From Kiritimatiellia bacterium (GTDB taxonomy: Bacteria > Verrucomicrobiota > Kiritimatiellia > SLAD01): a stretch of DNA of 36,676 bases. Position numbers and translations under genes: made by a program. The notes under the pieces were generated by a model. The model saw only the letters and a program-made list of their open reading frames with translations, had not been told where the DNA came from and ran no database searches. Location of the stretch: positions 1 to 36,676 of the forward strand of contig SLGY01000131.1 of the NCBI GenBank assembly GCA_007136425.1. The letters are read 5' to 3'. Positions 25,074 through 35,388 of this stretch are shown piece after piece (position 1 is the stretch's first letter; each line of letters begins with the position of its first letter).

Positions 25074-25443
25074 GCGGTTCGATGTCGACGTCCTCGTCGA
25101 GGTCCTCAGGCGGTGGAGGGATATCATCATCGTCAAACAGGGCGAACGGATCGATATCCGGGTCATCGGCGTCGGGCGGTACGATATCGTCAAGATACTC
25201 GTCGAGCAGGGGATCCGCTTGCGCGTCGGCCGCTTCGCGTTCTTCCCAACGGCGGAGGTCTTCGCGCAAATCGTTTAATTCCTCCGACATGTTGTCCATA
25301 TCGCGTTCGCGTTGCATGAGCGTGGCGGACGCCAATATGGCCCAGACCAGCGAAATGGCGGATACCATGACCAACACACCGCACAACGCTTTCCATTGCC
25401 CTGTGTGCAGTCGTTTTGCAGGTCTTTTTATGCCAACTTTCAT
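25057..25443 (-). CDS. small acidic single-pass membrane protein, unknown function
   Basis: I do not recognise this 128-residue protein. It has a basic N-terminus (KRPAKR), one membrane segment at about 18-41, a charged helical stretch likely to form a coiled coil (RERDMDNMSEELNDLREDLRRWEEREA, about 45-72) and a very acidic, proline-rich C-terminal tail (DDIVPPDADDPDIDPF and onward). The reading frame is supported by this ordered layout and by the AT-rich gap before its ATG. The tail would extend into the cytoplasm or periplasm depending on orientation; the positive-inside rule suggests periplasm. It overlaps the end of the exonuclease gene tail to tail. Confidence 0.65.
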   Translation of the reverse strand: MKVGIKRPAKRLHTGQWKALCGVLVMVSAISLVWAILASATLMQRERDMDNMSEELNDLREDLRRWEEREAADAQADPLLDEYLDDIVPPDADDPDIDPFALFDDDDIPPPPEDLDEDVDIEPPTDED

Positions 25444-25566
25444 GCCACCACACCCTCCGCGCTACTCATGAATGGCTCCCCTCCGGAGAGCTTCTCATCG
25501 CTTCGGCATTCCAAGCGAGTGGCTACGCTACCAGATATTCAGGGGCGTTGACAATGAGAATATGAT

Positions 25567-26262
25567 TCAGATAGAGCGCCCGTTATCGCGAGGTCCCAGA
25601 TTGAGCAGGACCGTAACACTCTTGCGCGCCCACGTATCCGGTTTTTCATGATTGGCCGCACCGGCTCCGAAACACGTGCGAAGCATATCGGTATCGATAA
25701 TTCCCGGACTGTAGGCCACCGCCGCCAACCCGTCGGGCAATTCCTGTGCCATGGCCTGGGTCATACCTTCCACGGCCCATTTGGTCGTGCAATAGGGCGC
25801 GACTTCCGGAGAGGTCGAGCGGCCCCAACCGGAACTGAAATTCACGATCACGCCTTTGCCTCGTTGAATCATGGCGGGTAGAAACGCGCGAATGACATGA
25901 TATACGCCTTTGATGTTCACGTCGATAATGCGCGAGAACTCGTCCGCCGGAACGGTCCATAACGGCGCAGGCTCATTGGCCAACGCCGCGTTATTGATCA
26001 AGAGATCCGGCGCCCCGTACGCCGCGAGCAGGTCATCCGCCCAGCGTGCGACGGCGTCATCGGACGTCACGTCCACGACCTCGAACCGATGAGGCGCGTC
26101 GAATCGCTCGGCCAATTCGCGGATCAGCCGTTCGGAACGGCCGCATCCACACACCGTATGGCCGCGCTCAATCAGTTCGAGCGCCATGGCGCGGCCCAAC
26201 CCTTTAGTGACGCCGGTCAGGACGACGGTTCGCTTTGTGTCGGGATGACTTGTTCCGGTCAT
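25567..26262 (-). CDS. short-chain dehydrogenase/reductase
   Basis: This 231-residue classical SDR has the cofactor motif TGVTKGLG (16-23), NNAA (90-93), the catalytic serine in NFSSG (S143/S144) and Y157/K161 in [13 protein letters not shown] follows in the usual place. The basic residue R42 after the second strand (GCGRS) suggests NADPH preference. The substrate cannot be inferred. The ATG at 26262 overlaps the gltD stop by 4 bp (26259-26262), so the gene is the third member of a gltB-gltD-SDR operon. A longer upstream in-frame start inside gltD is rejected because it adds a basic tail without homology. Confidence 0.88.
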   Translation of the reverse strand: MTGTSHPDTKRTVVLTGVTKGLGRAMALELIERGHTVCGCGRSERLIRELAERFDAPHRFEVVDVTSDDAVARWADDLLAAYGAPDLLINNAALANEPAPLWTVPADEFSRIIDVNIKGVYHVIRAFLPAMIQRGKGVIVNFSSGWGRSTSPEVAPYCTTKWAVEGMTQAMAQELPDGLAAVAYSPGIIDTDMLRTCFGAGAANHEKPDTWARKSVTVLLNLGPRDNGRSI

Positions 26263-27722
26263 CGCGGCAGGTCGCCGGGCCCTTTGGTGGGGAGTTCGGT
26301 TTTGCCCATCAGATGCAGGTCGACGGCGCGCGCGGCTTCGCGTCCTTCGGAGATGGCCCATACGATCAGCGATTGCCCGCGACGTCCGTCGCCGGCGGCG
26401 AAGACGTTGGGAACGTTGGTTGCGTAGTTTTCGTCCGACTTGATATTTCCGCGCTCATTGAGCGCAACGCCGAGATGTTCCACCACGCCGCCGGGTTCGG
26501 GCCCGGTAAATCCGAGCGCGAGCAGGACCAGGTCCGCCGGCCATTCCTTGTCCGTGCCGGGCAATTCCTTGATGCGCGGGCGGCCTCCGTCCGGGTCCGG
26601 CTCGAATTCGATATGGGTTGTAATGAGTTTATTGACCACCCCGTTTTCACCGAGGAATCGCTTGGTATTGATGCTCCATTCGCGATGTACGCCTTCCTCA
26701 TGCGAGGAGCTCGTCCGCAAACGCATCGGCCAGAACGGCCACGGTTGGGCTTCGGGCCGGCCTTTGGGCGGTTTCGGGAGAAGCTCGAAGTTGGTAACGG
26801 ATAAAGCGCCCTGCCGATTGGCCGTACCGATGCAATCGCTGCCCGTATCACCGCCGCCGATGACGATGACATGTTTGCCGTTCGCATTGAGTGTTTCGTT
26901 TTCTTCCAGCGGTTCGCCGCCAATCACGCGGTTTTGACGCGCGAGAAAATGCATGGCGGGTACAATACCTTCCAAGTCGCGGCCTTCCACCGGAAGATCG
27001 CGGCCGACGGTAGCGCCGACACACAGGACGATCGCTTCATAGGCCTCCAGCTCGTCGAACGGGATGTTCTGTCCCAGTACCGCATCGGTCTTGAACGTGA
27101 TGCCTTCGGACGCCATCAGATCAATGCGTCGGTCGATAACCCATTTCTCCATCTTGAAGTCGGGAATCCCGTAACGCAGCAAACCGCCGATCTTATGATC
27201 GCGTTCGTACACGGTGACGAAATGTCCGGCCCGGTTCAATTGCTGTGCGGCGGCCAGTCCGGCCGGGCCCGAACCGATGACGGCAATCTTCTTGTCCGTG
27301 CGCGTTTCGGGCCGTATCGGCAATACCCAGCCTTCGTTGAAAGCGCGTTCAATGATCTGCTTTTCGATTTCTTCGATCGTGACGGCGGGTTCGTTGATGG
27401 AAAGAACACAGGCCTCTTCGCATGGGGCGGGGCAGAGTCGGCCCGTGAATTCCGGGAAGTTGTTGGTCGCGTGCAGACGGTCGATGGCGTCTTTCCACAA
27501 GTTCCGGTACACGAGGTCGTTCCAGTCCGGGATGATATTGCCCAAGGGACATCCGGCGTGGCAGGTTGGGACACCGCAATCCATGCAACGCGCGGCCTGG
27601 TTCCGGATCTTATCTTCCGAAAACGGCAGATAAATCTCCTTATAATCCCGTACCCGCTCGGCGGTTGACCGTTTGCGTGGCAGCTCGCGTGTAAATTCCT
27701 TGAATCCGGTTATTTTACCCAT
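26259..27722 (-). CDS. gltD: glutamate synthase (NADPH) small subunit
   Basis: GltD passes electrons from NADPH through FAD and 4Fe-4S clusters to GltB. The 487-residue protein has the N-terminal cluster cysteines C46, C49, C54 and C58 ([15 protein letters not shown]) and C97, C101 and C105 (CPAPCEEAC). The FAD-binding motif [10 protein letters not shown] is at about 150-159, [20 protein letters not shown] follows, the NADPH-binding motif is GGGDTGSDC, and the C-terminal FAD contact is [17 protein letters not shown]. Length is normal. It starts 45 bases after gltB ends and overlaps the SDR start by 4 bp. Confidence 0.96.
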   Translation of the reverse strand: MGKITGFKEFTRELPRKRSTAERVRDYKEIYLPFSEDKIRNQAARCMDCGVPTCHAGCPLGNIIPDWNDLVYRNLWKDAIDRLHATNNFPEFTGRLCPAPCEEACVLSINEPAVTIEEIEKQIIERAFNEGWVLPIRPETRTDKKIAVIGSGPAGLAAAQQLNRAGHFVTVYERDHKIGGLLRYGIPDFKMEKWVIDRRIDLMASEGITFKTDAVLGQNIPFDELEAYEAIVLCVGATVGRDLPVEGRDLEGIVPAMHFLARQNRVIGGEPLEENETLNANGKHVIVIGGGDTGSDCIGTANRQGALSVTNFELLPKPPKGRPEAQPWPFWPMRLRTSSSHEEGVHREWSINTKRFLGENGVVNKLITTHIEFEPDPDGGRPRIKELPGTDKEWPADLVLLALGFTGPEPGGVVEHLGVALNERGNIKSDENYATNVPNVFAAGDGRRGQSLIVWAISEGREAARAVDLHLMGKTELPTKGPGDLPR

Positions 27723-27767
27723 TCTTCTTTATCCTTTTGGGATGTGCTGAAAGCAGACCGTTGCCTT

Positions 27768-30700
27768 TCAAATGGCCATCGCCGGTTCCGTCGACTCGGC
27801 CTTTTCCTTTGCGAGTCGTTCCAAGGCGCGCTTGTAATCCGTCGGCATGACCTTGACGAATTGCGTCAACGTATAGGACCAGCCGTCTAAAATCCGTTTG
27901 GCCGGCTCGCTGTCCGTATAATGAATATGCTGCTCGATCAGGTCGCGCAGTTCGGCGATGTCGTCGCTCTCGGTGACCTGTTCCAACTCGACCATTTCCA
28001 GGTTGCACCGGGCGCTTCCGAAATCGCCGACGGCATCGTACACGTACGCCACGCCGCCGCTCATGCCGGCGGCGAAATTCCGGCCGGTATGGCCAAGCAC
28101 CACGACTCGTCCGCCGGTCATGTATTCGCAGCCGTGATCGCCCAGGCCTTCGACCACGGCGCGGACCCCGCTGTTGCGCACACAAAATCGTTCGCCGGCT
28201 TTGCCCCGGATAAACGCCTGGCCGCTGGTCGCTCCGTAGAAGGCGACGTTTCCGATTATGATGTTCTTTTCAGGCTCAAAATCGGCTTCCGCTTCCGGTT
28301 GAATCGTGAGTTTAGCGCCGGACAGGCCTTTGCCGAAATAATCGTTGGCGTCGCCCCGTACGTGGAACGTGAGGCCGGGCGCCCCGAACGCGCAGAAACT
28401 CTGTCCGGCCGATCCCCGGGCGTGGAATACAATGGTGTCTTCCGGCAATCCCTTTTCCCCGTAGCGCTTGGATATCCGGTTGCTCAACATCGTGCCGACC
28501 GTGCGATGAATGTTTCGGATCCGTATGGGTTGCTCAACCTTTTCCCCGTTCGTCAAGGCGGGCTGCGCGAGTTCAATCAATTCGTTGTCCAGCGCTTGAT
28601 CGAGGCCGTGATCCTGTTTCCGCGAGCAAAAGACACCGACGGTGTCCGGCATTTCGGGTTTCTTGAGAATCATCGAGAAGTCAATGCCGCGCGCCTTCCA
28701 ATGGTCGATCTGTTCGCGTGGTTTGAGTTTATCCACGCGTCCGACCATTTCGTTGACGGACCGAATACCCAGTTGCGCCATGATGCGGCGGAGTTCCTGG
28801 GCCACGAGATAGAAGTAGTTGATGACGTGGTCGGGTTGCCCGGTAAACTTCTTGCGCAGGTCGGGATCTTGCGTCGCAATCCCGACGGGGCAGGTGTTGA
28901 GATGACAGACGCGCATCATGATACAGCCCATTACAACCAGCGGGGCGGTGGAAAAACCGAACTCTTCTGCACCGAGCAGGCAGGCAATGGCGACGTCGCG
29001 CCCGGTCTTGAGTTGCCCGTCGCATTCCACGACAATCCGGCTGCGCAGGTCGTTGAGGACAAGGGTTTGATGGGTTTCGGCGATACCGAGTTCCCAAGGT
29101 AATCCGGCGTGCTTCAGCGAGGTCTGCGGCGAAGCGCCCGTACCGCCGTCGTACCCGCTGATGAGCACGACATCGGCTTTCCCTTTCGATACGCCGGCGG
29201 CCACGGTTCCGACACCGACTTCGGATACGAGCTTGACGTTGACGCGCGCGTCCGGGTTCGCGTTCTTCAGGTCGTGGATCAACTGCGCCAAATCCTCGAT
29301 CGAATAGATGTCGTGATGCGGCGGCGGCGATATCAGCCCCACGTACGGGGTGGAGTGTCGGGTCTTTGCAATTTCCGGGAACACCTTCTCGCCGGGTAAT
29401 TGCCCCCCTTCGCCGGGTTTCGCGCCCTGGGCCATCTTGATCTGCAATTCCTTCGCGTTGACCAGATAATGACTCGTCACGCCGAATCGGCCCGAAGCCA
29501 CCTGTTTGATCGCGCTGTTGCGCCAGGTTCCGTCCGGATCCGGATTGAACCGGTCCTCGTCTTCGCCCCCTTCGCCGCTGTTACTCTTGCCGCCTATCTG
29601 GTTCATGGCGATAGCCAGGGCTTCATGCGATTCCTTGCTGATCGAGCCATAGGACATGGCGCCCGTTTTGAAGCGCTTCACGATCTCCGTCCACGGCTCG
29701 ACCTCCTCGAGCGGAACGGGTTCGGTCGCAGGATCGAATTCGAGTAAGCCGCGCAAGGTACCGAGTTCATGGTTCTGCTTGTTGATCAGGTCAGCATATT
29801 CCATGTAGGATTTTTCGTCGCGGATCTTCGTGGCCTGTTGCAATTTGGCGACGGTAACAGGGTTGAACTGGTGATACTCGCCTTGTCGCCGCCATTGGTA
29901 AAGGCCGCCCACGTCCAGGCCCATGTTCTCCGCAATCTTTTTCGACGGGTACGCGCGTTCGTGCCGCATCAAGGTCTCCCGGGCGATCACGTCGAGGTCT
30001 ATTCCGCCCAAACGCGAAGGTGTCCCCGTGAAGTAGCGATCAATCGTCGGCCCGTTCAGGCCCACGGCCTCGAAGATCTGGGCGCCATGATAACTTTTGA
30101 GCGTGGAAATACCCATCTTGGACATGACTTTCAGGATGCCGGCCCCGATAGCCTTGATATATTTCTTTTTCGCTGTTTCCGGCGGAACATTTTGAATGAT
30201 CCCGTGGGCGATCATTTCCTCCAATGTCTCAAAGGCGAGATAGGGATTGATCGCGCCCGCGCCGTAACCGACCAGCAAACAGAAGTGATGCACTTCGCGC
30301 GGTTCTCCGCTTTCGACGACCAGGTTGCATTGGACCCGACGATGTTCGCGAATCAGGTGATGATGTACGCCGGACACCGCGAGCAGGGCGGGGATGGGCG
30401 CATGGTCCGCATCGGCGCCACGATCCGAGAGAATCAGAATCGTCGCACCATCGTCAACCGCCTGCACGGCGGCATCGCACAACTGGTCCATGGCCCGGCG
30501 CAATCCTTCCGCGCCGTCGGCCGCCGGGAACAGCGCCGGTATGGTTTCCGCGCGGATATCGCCAATGTACATGTCGCGTATTTGTGCGATCTCGCGGTTG
30601 CTCAGGATCGGCTGATCGATACGGAACTGGTGACAGTGGTCGGGCGTTTCATCAAACAGGTTCTGGCGCGCGCCGAGCGTCGAATGCAGAGAAGTAACCA

Positions 30701-32315
30701 GTTCTTCGCGAATCGCGTCGAGGGGCGGGTTCGTGACCTGTGCAAAGCGCTGTTTGAAATAATCGTACAGCAGGCGAGACCGGTTCGATATCACGGCCAG
30801 CGGCGTATCGTCCCCCATGGAACCGGTGGGTTCCTTGCCCGTCGAGGCCATGGGCCCGAGGATGATCTTCTGGTCTTCCAGCGTGTAACCAAACTGTTGT
30901 TGCCGCGTCAGCAGGGTTTCAAAATCGGTGCGATAGACATCCTTGGGCGCCGGCAAGCGATCGAAACGCACAAGGCATTTATTGAGCCACGCGCGATAGG
31001 GCCTGCGCGAGGCCATTTCGTCCTTGATTTCTTCGTCGTCGACGATGCGTCCCTGCTCCACGTCCACAAGGAACATGCGCCCGGGTTGAAGCCGTCCCTT
31101 GTAGGCGACATTGGCCGGATCCACTTCGATCACACCGGTTTCCGAGCCCATGATGACGAAGTCATCCTTGGTGACGGTATAGCGCGACGGGCGTAATCCG
31201 TTTCGGTCCAGCACCGCGCCGATGCACTTGCCGTCCGTGAACGGGATGGACGCCGGTCCATCCCACGGTTCCATCAACGAAGCGTGATATTCGTAGAAGG
31301 CCTTCTTATCATCCTCCATGGTCTGATGATTCTGCCAGGCTTCCGGAATGAGCATCATCATGGCGTGGGGCAGGGAACGGCCCGTATGATACAACAGCTC
31401 CAGTGCGTTATCCAACGCCGCCGAATCGCTGACGCCGGGGGTGATGATCGGGAACAGTTTTTCCATGTCGTCGCCGAACAGATCCGATTGGAACTTGTAT
31501 TGGCGCGCGTTCATCCAGTTCGTGTTGCCTTGAACGGTATTGATTTCTCCATTGTGACAGAGAAAGCGGAAGGGCTGCGCCAGATCCCATGTGGGAAAGG
31601 TGTTGGTGCTGTACCGTTGATGCACGAGGGCCAGGCCGCTGACCAGGTCGGGATCCGCCAGGTCCGGGAAGAACGGCTTCATCTGGTCCGCCAACAGGAG
31701 GCCTTTGTATACCAGGGTCTGCGAGGACAAGCTTGATACGTAGAAATACAGGCTCTCTTCGATGTCGGATTCGCGGATCGACTTTTCAATTTGCTTGCGA
31801 ATGACATACAGCTTTCGCTCAAACTGAGCGGTGTCTTGGATCTGCGCGCCGCGCTTCACAAAGAGCTGTTCAATGACGGGCTCCACGTCCAGGGCAAGAT
31901 CGCCGAGATATTCGTTGTGCACGGGAACGCGGCGCCAACCGATAAACTCCTGGCCTTCGGCCTTGATAACGGCCTCGAATTGTTCTTTGCAAAAGGCGCG
32001 TTCCGCTTCTTTCCGGGGCAGGAATACGATCCCGGAGGCGTAATCCTCTTCGTCTCCGATTCGGAAGCCTTCCGCTTCAGCCACTTTCGTCATGAACGCG
32101 TGGGGCATTTGGACAAGAATGCCCGCCCCGTCGCCTGTCTTCTCGTCGCAGCCGCATGCGCCCCGATGCGAGAGATTCTCCAGAATCTGCAAAGCGCTTT
32201 CAATGATGCCGTGGGTCTTGGTGCCGCGCAGGTTGCAGATCATGCCTACGCCGCAGGCATCGTGCTCGAATGCAGGATGATAAAGTCCCTGTGGAGCAGG
32301 ACGCCCTGCGTTCAT
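27768..32315 (-). CDS. gltB: glutamate synthase large subunit
   Basis: GltB converts glutamine and 2-oxoglutarate to two glutamates. The 1515-residue protein has the normal four-part layout. The class II amidotransferase domain would begin at C21 after removal of a 20-residue propeptide ([14 protein letters not shown]). A central domain follows, then the FMN domain ([33 protein letters not shown]) with the 3Fe-4S cysteines in [13 protein letters not shown], and finally the beta-helix domain ([11 protein letters not shown], near residue 1420). The ATG at 32315 is preferred over a TTG ten codons upstream. A 2-oxoglutarate-consuming enzyme beside the amtB-glnB operon fits coordinated nitrogen assimilation. 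Confidence 0.97.
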   Translation of the reverse strand: MNAGRPAPQGLYHPAFEHDACGVGMICNLRGTKTHGIIESALQILENLSHRGACGCDEKTGDGAGILVQMPHAFMTKVAEAEGFRIGDEEDYASGIVFLPRKEAERAFCKEQFEAVIKAEGQEFIGWRRVPVHNEYLGDLALDVEPVIEQLFVKRGAQIQDTAQFERKLYVIRKQIEKSIRESDIEESLYFYVSSLSSQTLVYKGLLLADQMKPFFPDLADPDLVSGLALVHQRYSTNTFPTWDLAQPFRFLCHNGEINTVQGNTNWMNARQYKFQSDLFGDDMEKLFPIITPGVSDSAALDNALELLYHTGRSLPHAMMMLIPEAWQNHQTMEDDKKAFYEYHASLMEPWDGPASIPFTDGKCIGAVLDRNGLRPSRYTVTKDDFVIMGSETGVIEVDPANVAYKGRLQPGRMFLVDVEQGRIVDDEEIKDEMASRRPYRAWLNKCLVRFDRLPAPKDVYRTDFETLLTRQQQFGYTLEDQKIILGPMASTGKEPTGSMGDDTPLAVISNRSRLLYDYFKQRFAQVTNPPLDAIREELVTSLHSTLGARQNLFDETPDHCHQFRIDQPILSNREIAQIRDMYIGDIRAETIPALFPAADGAEGLRRAMDQLCDAAVQAVDDGATILILSDRGADADHAPIPALLAVSGVHHHLIREHRRVQCNLVVESGEPREVHHFCLLVGYGAGAINPYLAFETLEEMIAHGIIQNVPPETAKKKYIKAIGAGILKVMSKMGISTLKSYHGAQIFEAVGLNGPTIDRYFTGTPSRLGGIDLDVIARETLMRHERAYPSKKIAENMGLDVGGLYQWRRQGEYHQFNPVTVAKLQQATKIRDEKSYMEYADLINKQNHELGTLRGLLEFDPATEPVPLEEVEPWTEIVKRFKTGAMSYGSISKESHEALAIAMNQIGGKSNSGEGGEDEDRFNPDPDGTWRNSAIKQVASGRFGVTSHYLVNAKELQIKMAQGAKPGEGGQLPGEKVFPEIAKTRHSTPYVGLISPPPHHDIYSIEDLAQLIHDLKNANPDARVNVKLVSEVGVGTVAAGVSKGKADVVLISGYDGGTGASPQTSLKHAGLPWELGIAETHQTLVLNDLRSRIVVECDGQLKTGRDVAIACLLGAEEFGFSTAPLVVMGCIMMRVCHLNTCPVGIATQDPDLRKKFTGQPDHVINYFYLVAQELRRIMAQLGIRSVNEMVGRVDKLKPREQIDHWKARGIDFSMILKKPEMPDTVGVFCSRKQDHGLDQALDNELIELAQPALTNGEKVEQPIRIRNIHRTVGTMLSNRISKRYGEKGLPEDTIVFHARGSAGQSFCAFGAPGLTFHVRGDANDYFGKGLSGAKLTIQPEAEADFEPEKNIIIGNVAFYGATSGQAFIRGKAGERFCVRNSGVRAVVEGLGDHGCEYMTGGRVVVLGHTGRNFAAGMSGGVAYVYDAVGDFGSARCNLEMVELEQVTESDDIAELRDLIEQHIHYTDSEPAKRILDGWSYTLTQFVKVMPTDYKRALERLAKEKAESTEPAMAI

Positions 32316-32570
32316 CGCTCGTTTCCCGTGATTTCTGGCTATCAAAATGTTTGTCCCCCTTTGACATACACCTCACCCCGTCACGTTCGTTAGGGGAGGG
32401 TGGAAACCGTTTAACGTCGATCACTATATCCGTGGATCGTCGAAATAAAAGAAGGAAAATGGAGAAAATTGATCTTTTTATCGGGCGTTGCCGCAGCTCA
32501 CCGGCTGGCCTTCGGCGGCTGCTGTTGATGTTATCAGCAACAGCGACACGCGCAACGGCGGCAGGGATCG
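32316..32570. other. gltB upstream region with possible promoter and an inverted repeat
   Basis: No gene is seen here. On the minus strand a TATAGT box (32428-32423) with a weak T-rich -35 could start gltB transcription, leaving a leader of about 100 bases. A perfect 7-bp inverted repeat GCTGTTG (32521-32527) / CAACAGC (32538-32544) with a 10-base centre lies further upstream and could be an operator. A TTGACA on the plus strand (32362-32367) has no matching -10. Confidence 0.35.
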
Positions 32571-32603
32571 AAAAAGGAAAGCCCCGGCCGGGCGGCCGGG
32601 GCT
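32571..32603 (-). terminator. rho-independent terminator of the amtB-glnB-porin operon
   Basis: A perfect 10-bp GC-rich stem, AGCCCCGGCC (32580-32589) and GGCCGGGGCT (32594-32603), closes a GGGC loop. Read on the minus strand it is followed at once by TTTCCTTTTT (32580-32571, the first T lying at the stem edge). It lies 26 bases after the porin stop codon and stops transcription before gltB. Confidence 0.92.
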
Positions 32604-32628
32604 CTGTGTGTTTCAGTTATGCGCGCGG

Positions 32629-33408
32629 TCAGAACATATGGTATACGCCGATACCTCCGTACACGTCTTCTCGCACGGCGGCGCTGGGCAAGACATCGCT
32701 GTCCAGGGTGCCGACGTAGTTGACGAAGGCGTGCACGGCGACGTCTTCCATGACGGCCATGTCGGCGGCGACACCGACTTTGTAGTCATGCCAGCCGGAT
32801 TTCAGCGGTTCATTGAGTGCGCCGCGGGCGGTATAGGCCACCGAACCGTTTAAAGCCAGGGAAAACCCTTCGATCACGTCATGCCCGTAGGACCCGGACA
32901 GGACGGCATAGGTACCCTCGCTGTTGGACAGATCCTGATAGACGGTCACGGCCACGCCAAGTCCCGGGACCGGCTCGCCGCCCACGTGAACATACGCTTC
33001 GCGATCCGCGGTGGCGCGTTCCACAACCGCTTCATCCTCCACCACTTCGATGGACCAGATTTGGTTCGGATAAACGTATTCGATATAGCCCACGGTCACA
33101 CTGGCCAGCTCGAAGTCGTGGGTGTAGGATACATCGAAATCCACTTCGGAGAATTCCCGTTTCTCGAACGTCCCGTCATCGTCGCCGAGATCGAAGTTGG
33201 CCCATATATTGAGCGCTACCCCGCTGGGATGCGCAATGTCCACCCAGGGTTGAACGACGGCATCTTTGTTCAGGGTAATACCGCGCCATACATAGGACGA
33301 CGCGAGATCCGAGCCCACCGTGACATCCGCGGCATCGGCGGTACCCGCGCTCATCATCATGACGCCGGCCGCCAAACCGATCCCCAATACTTTCTTCACT
33401 CTATTCAT
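32629..33408 (-). CDS. outer-membrane beta-barrel protein, TorF-like putative porin
   Basis: This 259-residue protein has a clear signal peptide (KKVLGIGLAAGVMMMSAGTADA, cleavage after residue 26). The mature part begins with strands including LASSYVWRGITLNKDAVVQPWVDIAHPSGVALNIWANFDL, the pattern of the TorF/Gcw_chp family of putative porins (S-Y/D-YV-F/W-RG, then a G-x-W strand). Alternating hydrophobic strands continue to a C-terminal phenylalanine (YHMF), the usual end of outer-membrane barrels. AGGAGG lies seven bases before the ATG, one of the strongest ribosome-binding sites in the window. It follows glnB on the same strand by 198 bases and ends at a strong terminator. The operon context suggests a role in uptake of small nitrogen compounds, which is inference only. 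Confidence 0.82.
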   Translation of the reverse strand: MNRVKKVLGIGLAAGVMMMSAGTADAADVTVGSDLASSYVWRGITLNKDAVVQPWVDIAHPSGVALNIWANFDLGDDDGTFEKREFSEVDFDVSYTHDFELASVTVGYIEYVYPNQIWSIEVVEDEAVVERATADREAYVHVGGEPVPGLGVAVTVYQDLSNSEGTYAVLSGSYGHDVIEGFSLALNGSVAYTARGALNEPLKSGWHDYKVGVAADMAVMEDVAVHAFVNYVGTLDSDVLPSAAVREDVYGGIGVYHMF

Positions 33409-33517
33409 GTTTATTTCCTCCTGTAATTTCGCTTGAACCATGCCCATCACGATTCAACGAAAACGTTTGTATTCTCATTCATCGCACTGATTTTGCAATC
33501 TAAATCTGTCTCGCGTT

Positions 33518-33603
33518 CCGGTAAGGCGCCGTGCCGGTGAGACAGGGCGTCAATCCCCCTGGCTTGACGATCCCGCCTCGGGCCGGCACGGCCTCTAAAC
33601 CGG
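33518..33603. ncRNA. predicted structured RNA element (three-way junction) between glnB and the porin gene
   Basis: The gap between glnB and the porin gene holds nested complementary segments. Outer stem CCGGT (33518-33522) pairs with ACCGG (33599-33603). After an internal loop, a perfect 10-bp stem GCCGTGCCGG (33528-33537) pairs with CCGGCACGGC (33583-33592). Inside are two hairpins: CGTCAA (33548-33553) with TTGACG (33564-33569), and CCCG (33572-33575) with CGGG (33579-33582) around a 3-base loop. The element ends four bases from the glnB stop. There is no T-run, so it is not a simple terminator. It could be a regulatory 5' leader of the porin message, a processing signal or a 3' stabiliser of amtB-glnB RNA. 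The strand is not certain; the operon reads minus. Confidence 0.5.
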
Positions 33604-33606
33604 TTG

Positions 33607-33951
33607 TTATCCGCCGACGGCCTCCTTTCCTTTTTCGCCGGTCCGGATGCGCACGCAATCGGGTAGATCGAGTACGAAAATCTTGCCATCCCCGATCTTT
33701 CCGGTCCGGGCGCCGGCAATGATCGCCTCCACCGTTTTGTCGACATACTCGTCGTTTACCGCGATCTCCAACCGAACCTTCTTAAGTAGGTTCACCTCGA
33801 TGTCCGAACCGCGGTAGGTCTCGTGATAACCTTTCTGTTGGCCGCAACCCAACGCGTTCATCACGGATAAGCGGTAGATTTCTCGTTCATAGAGCGACTG
33901 CTTTACCGCGTTCAAGCGCTCCGGTTGTATGTATGCCACGATCAGTTTCAT
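33607..33951 (-). CDS. glnB: PII family nitrogen regulatory protein
   Basis: PII proteins are trimers that sense ATP/ADP and 2-oxoglutarate and plug the AmtB channel through their T-loop. The 114-residue protein has the normal length, the T-loop [25 protein letters not shown] split by Y46, and the C-terminal signature [26 protein letters not shown]. Position 51, the uridylylated tyrosine of enteric GlnB/GlnK, is isoleucine here, so control by GlnD at that residue is not possible. S49, the residue phosphorylated in cyanobacterial PII, is present. It follows amtB by 34 bases with AGGAG before its ATG. The amtB-first order is the reverse of enteric glnK-amtB. Confidence 0.94.
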   Translation of the reverse strand: MKLIVAYIQPERLNAVKQSLYEREIYRLSVMNALGCGQQKGYHETYRGSDIEVNLLKKVRLEIAVNDEYVDKTVEAIIAGARTGKIGDGKIFVLDLPDCVRIRTGEKGKEAVGG

Positions 33952-33985
33952 CTTTCTTCTCCTGTATTAAGCCGCGATACGTGAA

Positions 33986-35323
33986 TCACTGGCTGGTGTA
34001 TATTTCGAAACCCGAGTATGCCTCCATGCCGTGTTCCCCGATGTCCAGGCCGGACAGTTCCTCTTCTTCGCTGACGCGAATGCCGATCGTAGCCTTCACA
34101 AGACCGAAGATGATCAGGGCGGCGACAAAGGCCACGGCGCCGTAGGCGACTACGCCGATCAACTGGGTGAGGAACGAGAACTCCGCACCGCCGAACAGAC
34201 CGACGGCAAGCGTTCCCCAGATTCCGCAAGTCAAGTGCACGGAGATCGCGCCGACCGGGTCGTCAAGGCGCGCGCGATCAAGGGCGAGCACCGAAATCAC
34301 TACGATGAAGCCGGCAATCAGTCCGATTACAATAGCGCTGGAAACGCTGACCACGTCCGCTCCGGCCGTGATCCCGACCAGGCCGGCCAATGCGCCGTTC
34401 AACGCCATCGTCAAATCGGGCTTCTTCTGGATGAACCAGGACAACGCCATGGCGCCCATCACGCCTGCCGCCGCCGCAAGCGCGGTGGTAACGAATACGA
34501 ACGAGACTTCTTCCGGATCCGCCGAAAGCACCGAGCCTCCGTTGAACCCGAACCAGCCGAGCCAGAGTAGAAACACACCGATGGTCGCCAAGGGCATGTT
34601 ATGTCCCATAATAGGGCGGGAGGTCCCGTTCACATATTTGCCGATCCGTGGACCGAGCAGGATGACGCCCGCAAGCGCCGCCCAGCCGCCGACGGAGTGA
34701 ACGAGGGTTGAACCCGCGAAGTCGTAAAAGCCCATTTGGTCGAGCCAGCCTTCGCCCCATTGCCAACTTCCCAGCCACGGATAGATAAACGCCACGTACA
34801 GCGTGGTCACGATCAGGAAGCTGTGCAGTTTGATGCGTTCGGCCACGGCGCCCGACACGATCGTCGCGGCCGTTGCGGCAAACATCGCCTGAAAGATGAA
34901 ATCGGTCCAGTACGTGTATACTCCGATTCCTCCGTCCGCGATGATCATGCCGTCCGGATCCGTACCGATACCGAATCCCGCAAATCCAAAGAACTGGCCG
35001 ATCGAGAATTCGCCGGGATACATCAGATTGAACCCGACCAATGCGTACGTCAACAGGCCGATAGATATGATGGCCGTGTTCTTGAACAGGATGTTCACTG
35101 CGTTCTTGGCGCGCGTCATGCCCGCTTCCAGCGAGGCAAAACCCAGATGCATGACAAAGACGAGAAACGTCGCCACCAACATCCACGTGTTGTTCGCAAA
35201 GAACGTTGCTTCCGCTCCCGTCATCGCCGCCGCTTCCTCGCCGGCCCAGCCCGTCGTCGATAAGCCCAGAACGGACAGGATGCATAACATCAATACCGTC
35301 CCCATCACTGATTTCCTCATCAT
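33986..35323 (-). CDS. amtB: ammonium transporter, Amt family
   Basis: AmtB is a trimeric inner-membrane channel for ammonium. The protein of about 445 residues has an N-terminal signal peptide (MGTVLMLCILSVLGLSTTGWAGEEAAAM) and then eleven membrane segments. The family landmarks are all present: ANNTWMLVATFLVFVMHLGFASLEAGMTRAKN, the DFAGSTLVHSVGGWAALAG block, GHNMPLATIGVFLLWLGWFGFNGGS with its HNMP and GWFGFN motifs, and the twin-His region in SVHLTCGIWGTLAVGL. The cytoplasmic tail is acidic and contains SGLDIGEHGMEAY, the usual PII-contact tail. Two adjacent ATGs (35323 and 35320) follow AGGAG; the second has better spacing. A longer in-frame extension upstream covers the sigma-54 site and is rejected. 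Confidence 0.95.
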   Translation of the reverse strand: MMRKSVMGTVLMLCILSVLGLSTTGWAGEEAAAMTGAEATFFANNTWMLVATFLVFVMHLGFASLEAGMTRAKNAVNILFKNTAIISIGLLTYALVGFNLMYPGEFSIGQFFGFAGFGIGTDPDGMIIADGGIGVYTYWTDFIFQAMFAATAATIVSGAVAERIKLHSFLIVTTLYVAFIYPWLGSWQWGEGWLDQMGFYDFAGSTLVHSVGGWAALAGVILLGPRIGKYVNGTSRPIMGHNMPLATIGVFLLWLGWFGFNGGSVLSADPEEVSFVFVTTALAAAAGVMGAMALSWFIQKKPDLTMALNGALAGLVGITAGADVVSVSSAIVIGLIAGFIVVISVLALDRARLDDPVGAISVHLTCGIWGTLAVGLFGGAEFSFLTQLIGVVAYGAVAFVAALIIFGLVKATIGIRVSEEEELSGLDIGEHGMEAYSGFEIYTSQ

Positions 35324-35388
35324 TTTCTCCTTCACTATGTTCGTGTATGCTTCCGCGCACCCCGTGTGCACTGAGCCGCCACCCCCAG

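Noticed and set aside
27921-31196. Long plus-strand open frames (393 and 475 codons) opposite gltB
   Set aside because: They are antisense to the conserved glutamate synthase and have no recognisable domains.
33409-33440. A sigma-54-like GG-N10-GC match immediately upstream of the porin gene
   Set aside because: The -24 and -12 boxes match poorly and the implied start site would fall in or next to the ribosome-binding site.
35356-35370. An NtrC-like inverted repeat (CGCACCCCGTGTGCA) near the amtB promoter
   Set aside because: It is two bases shorter than the NtrC consensus, has one imperfect half, and lies downstream of the predicted start site, so it is not a usual activator position.
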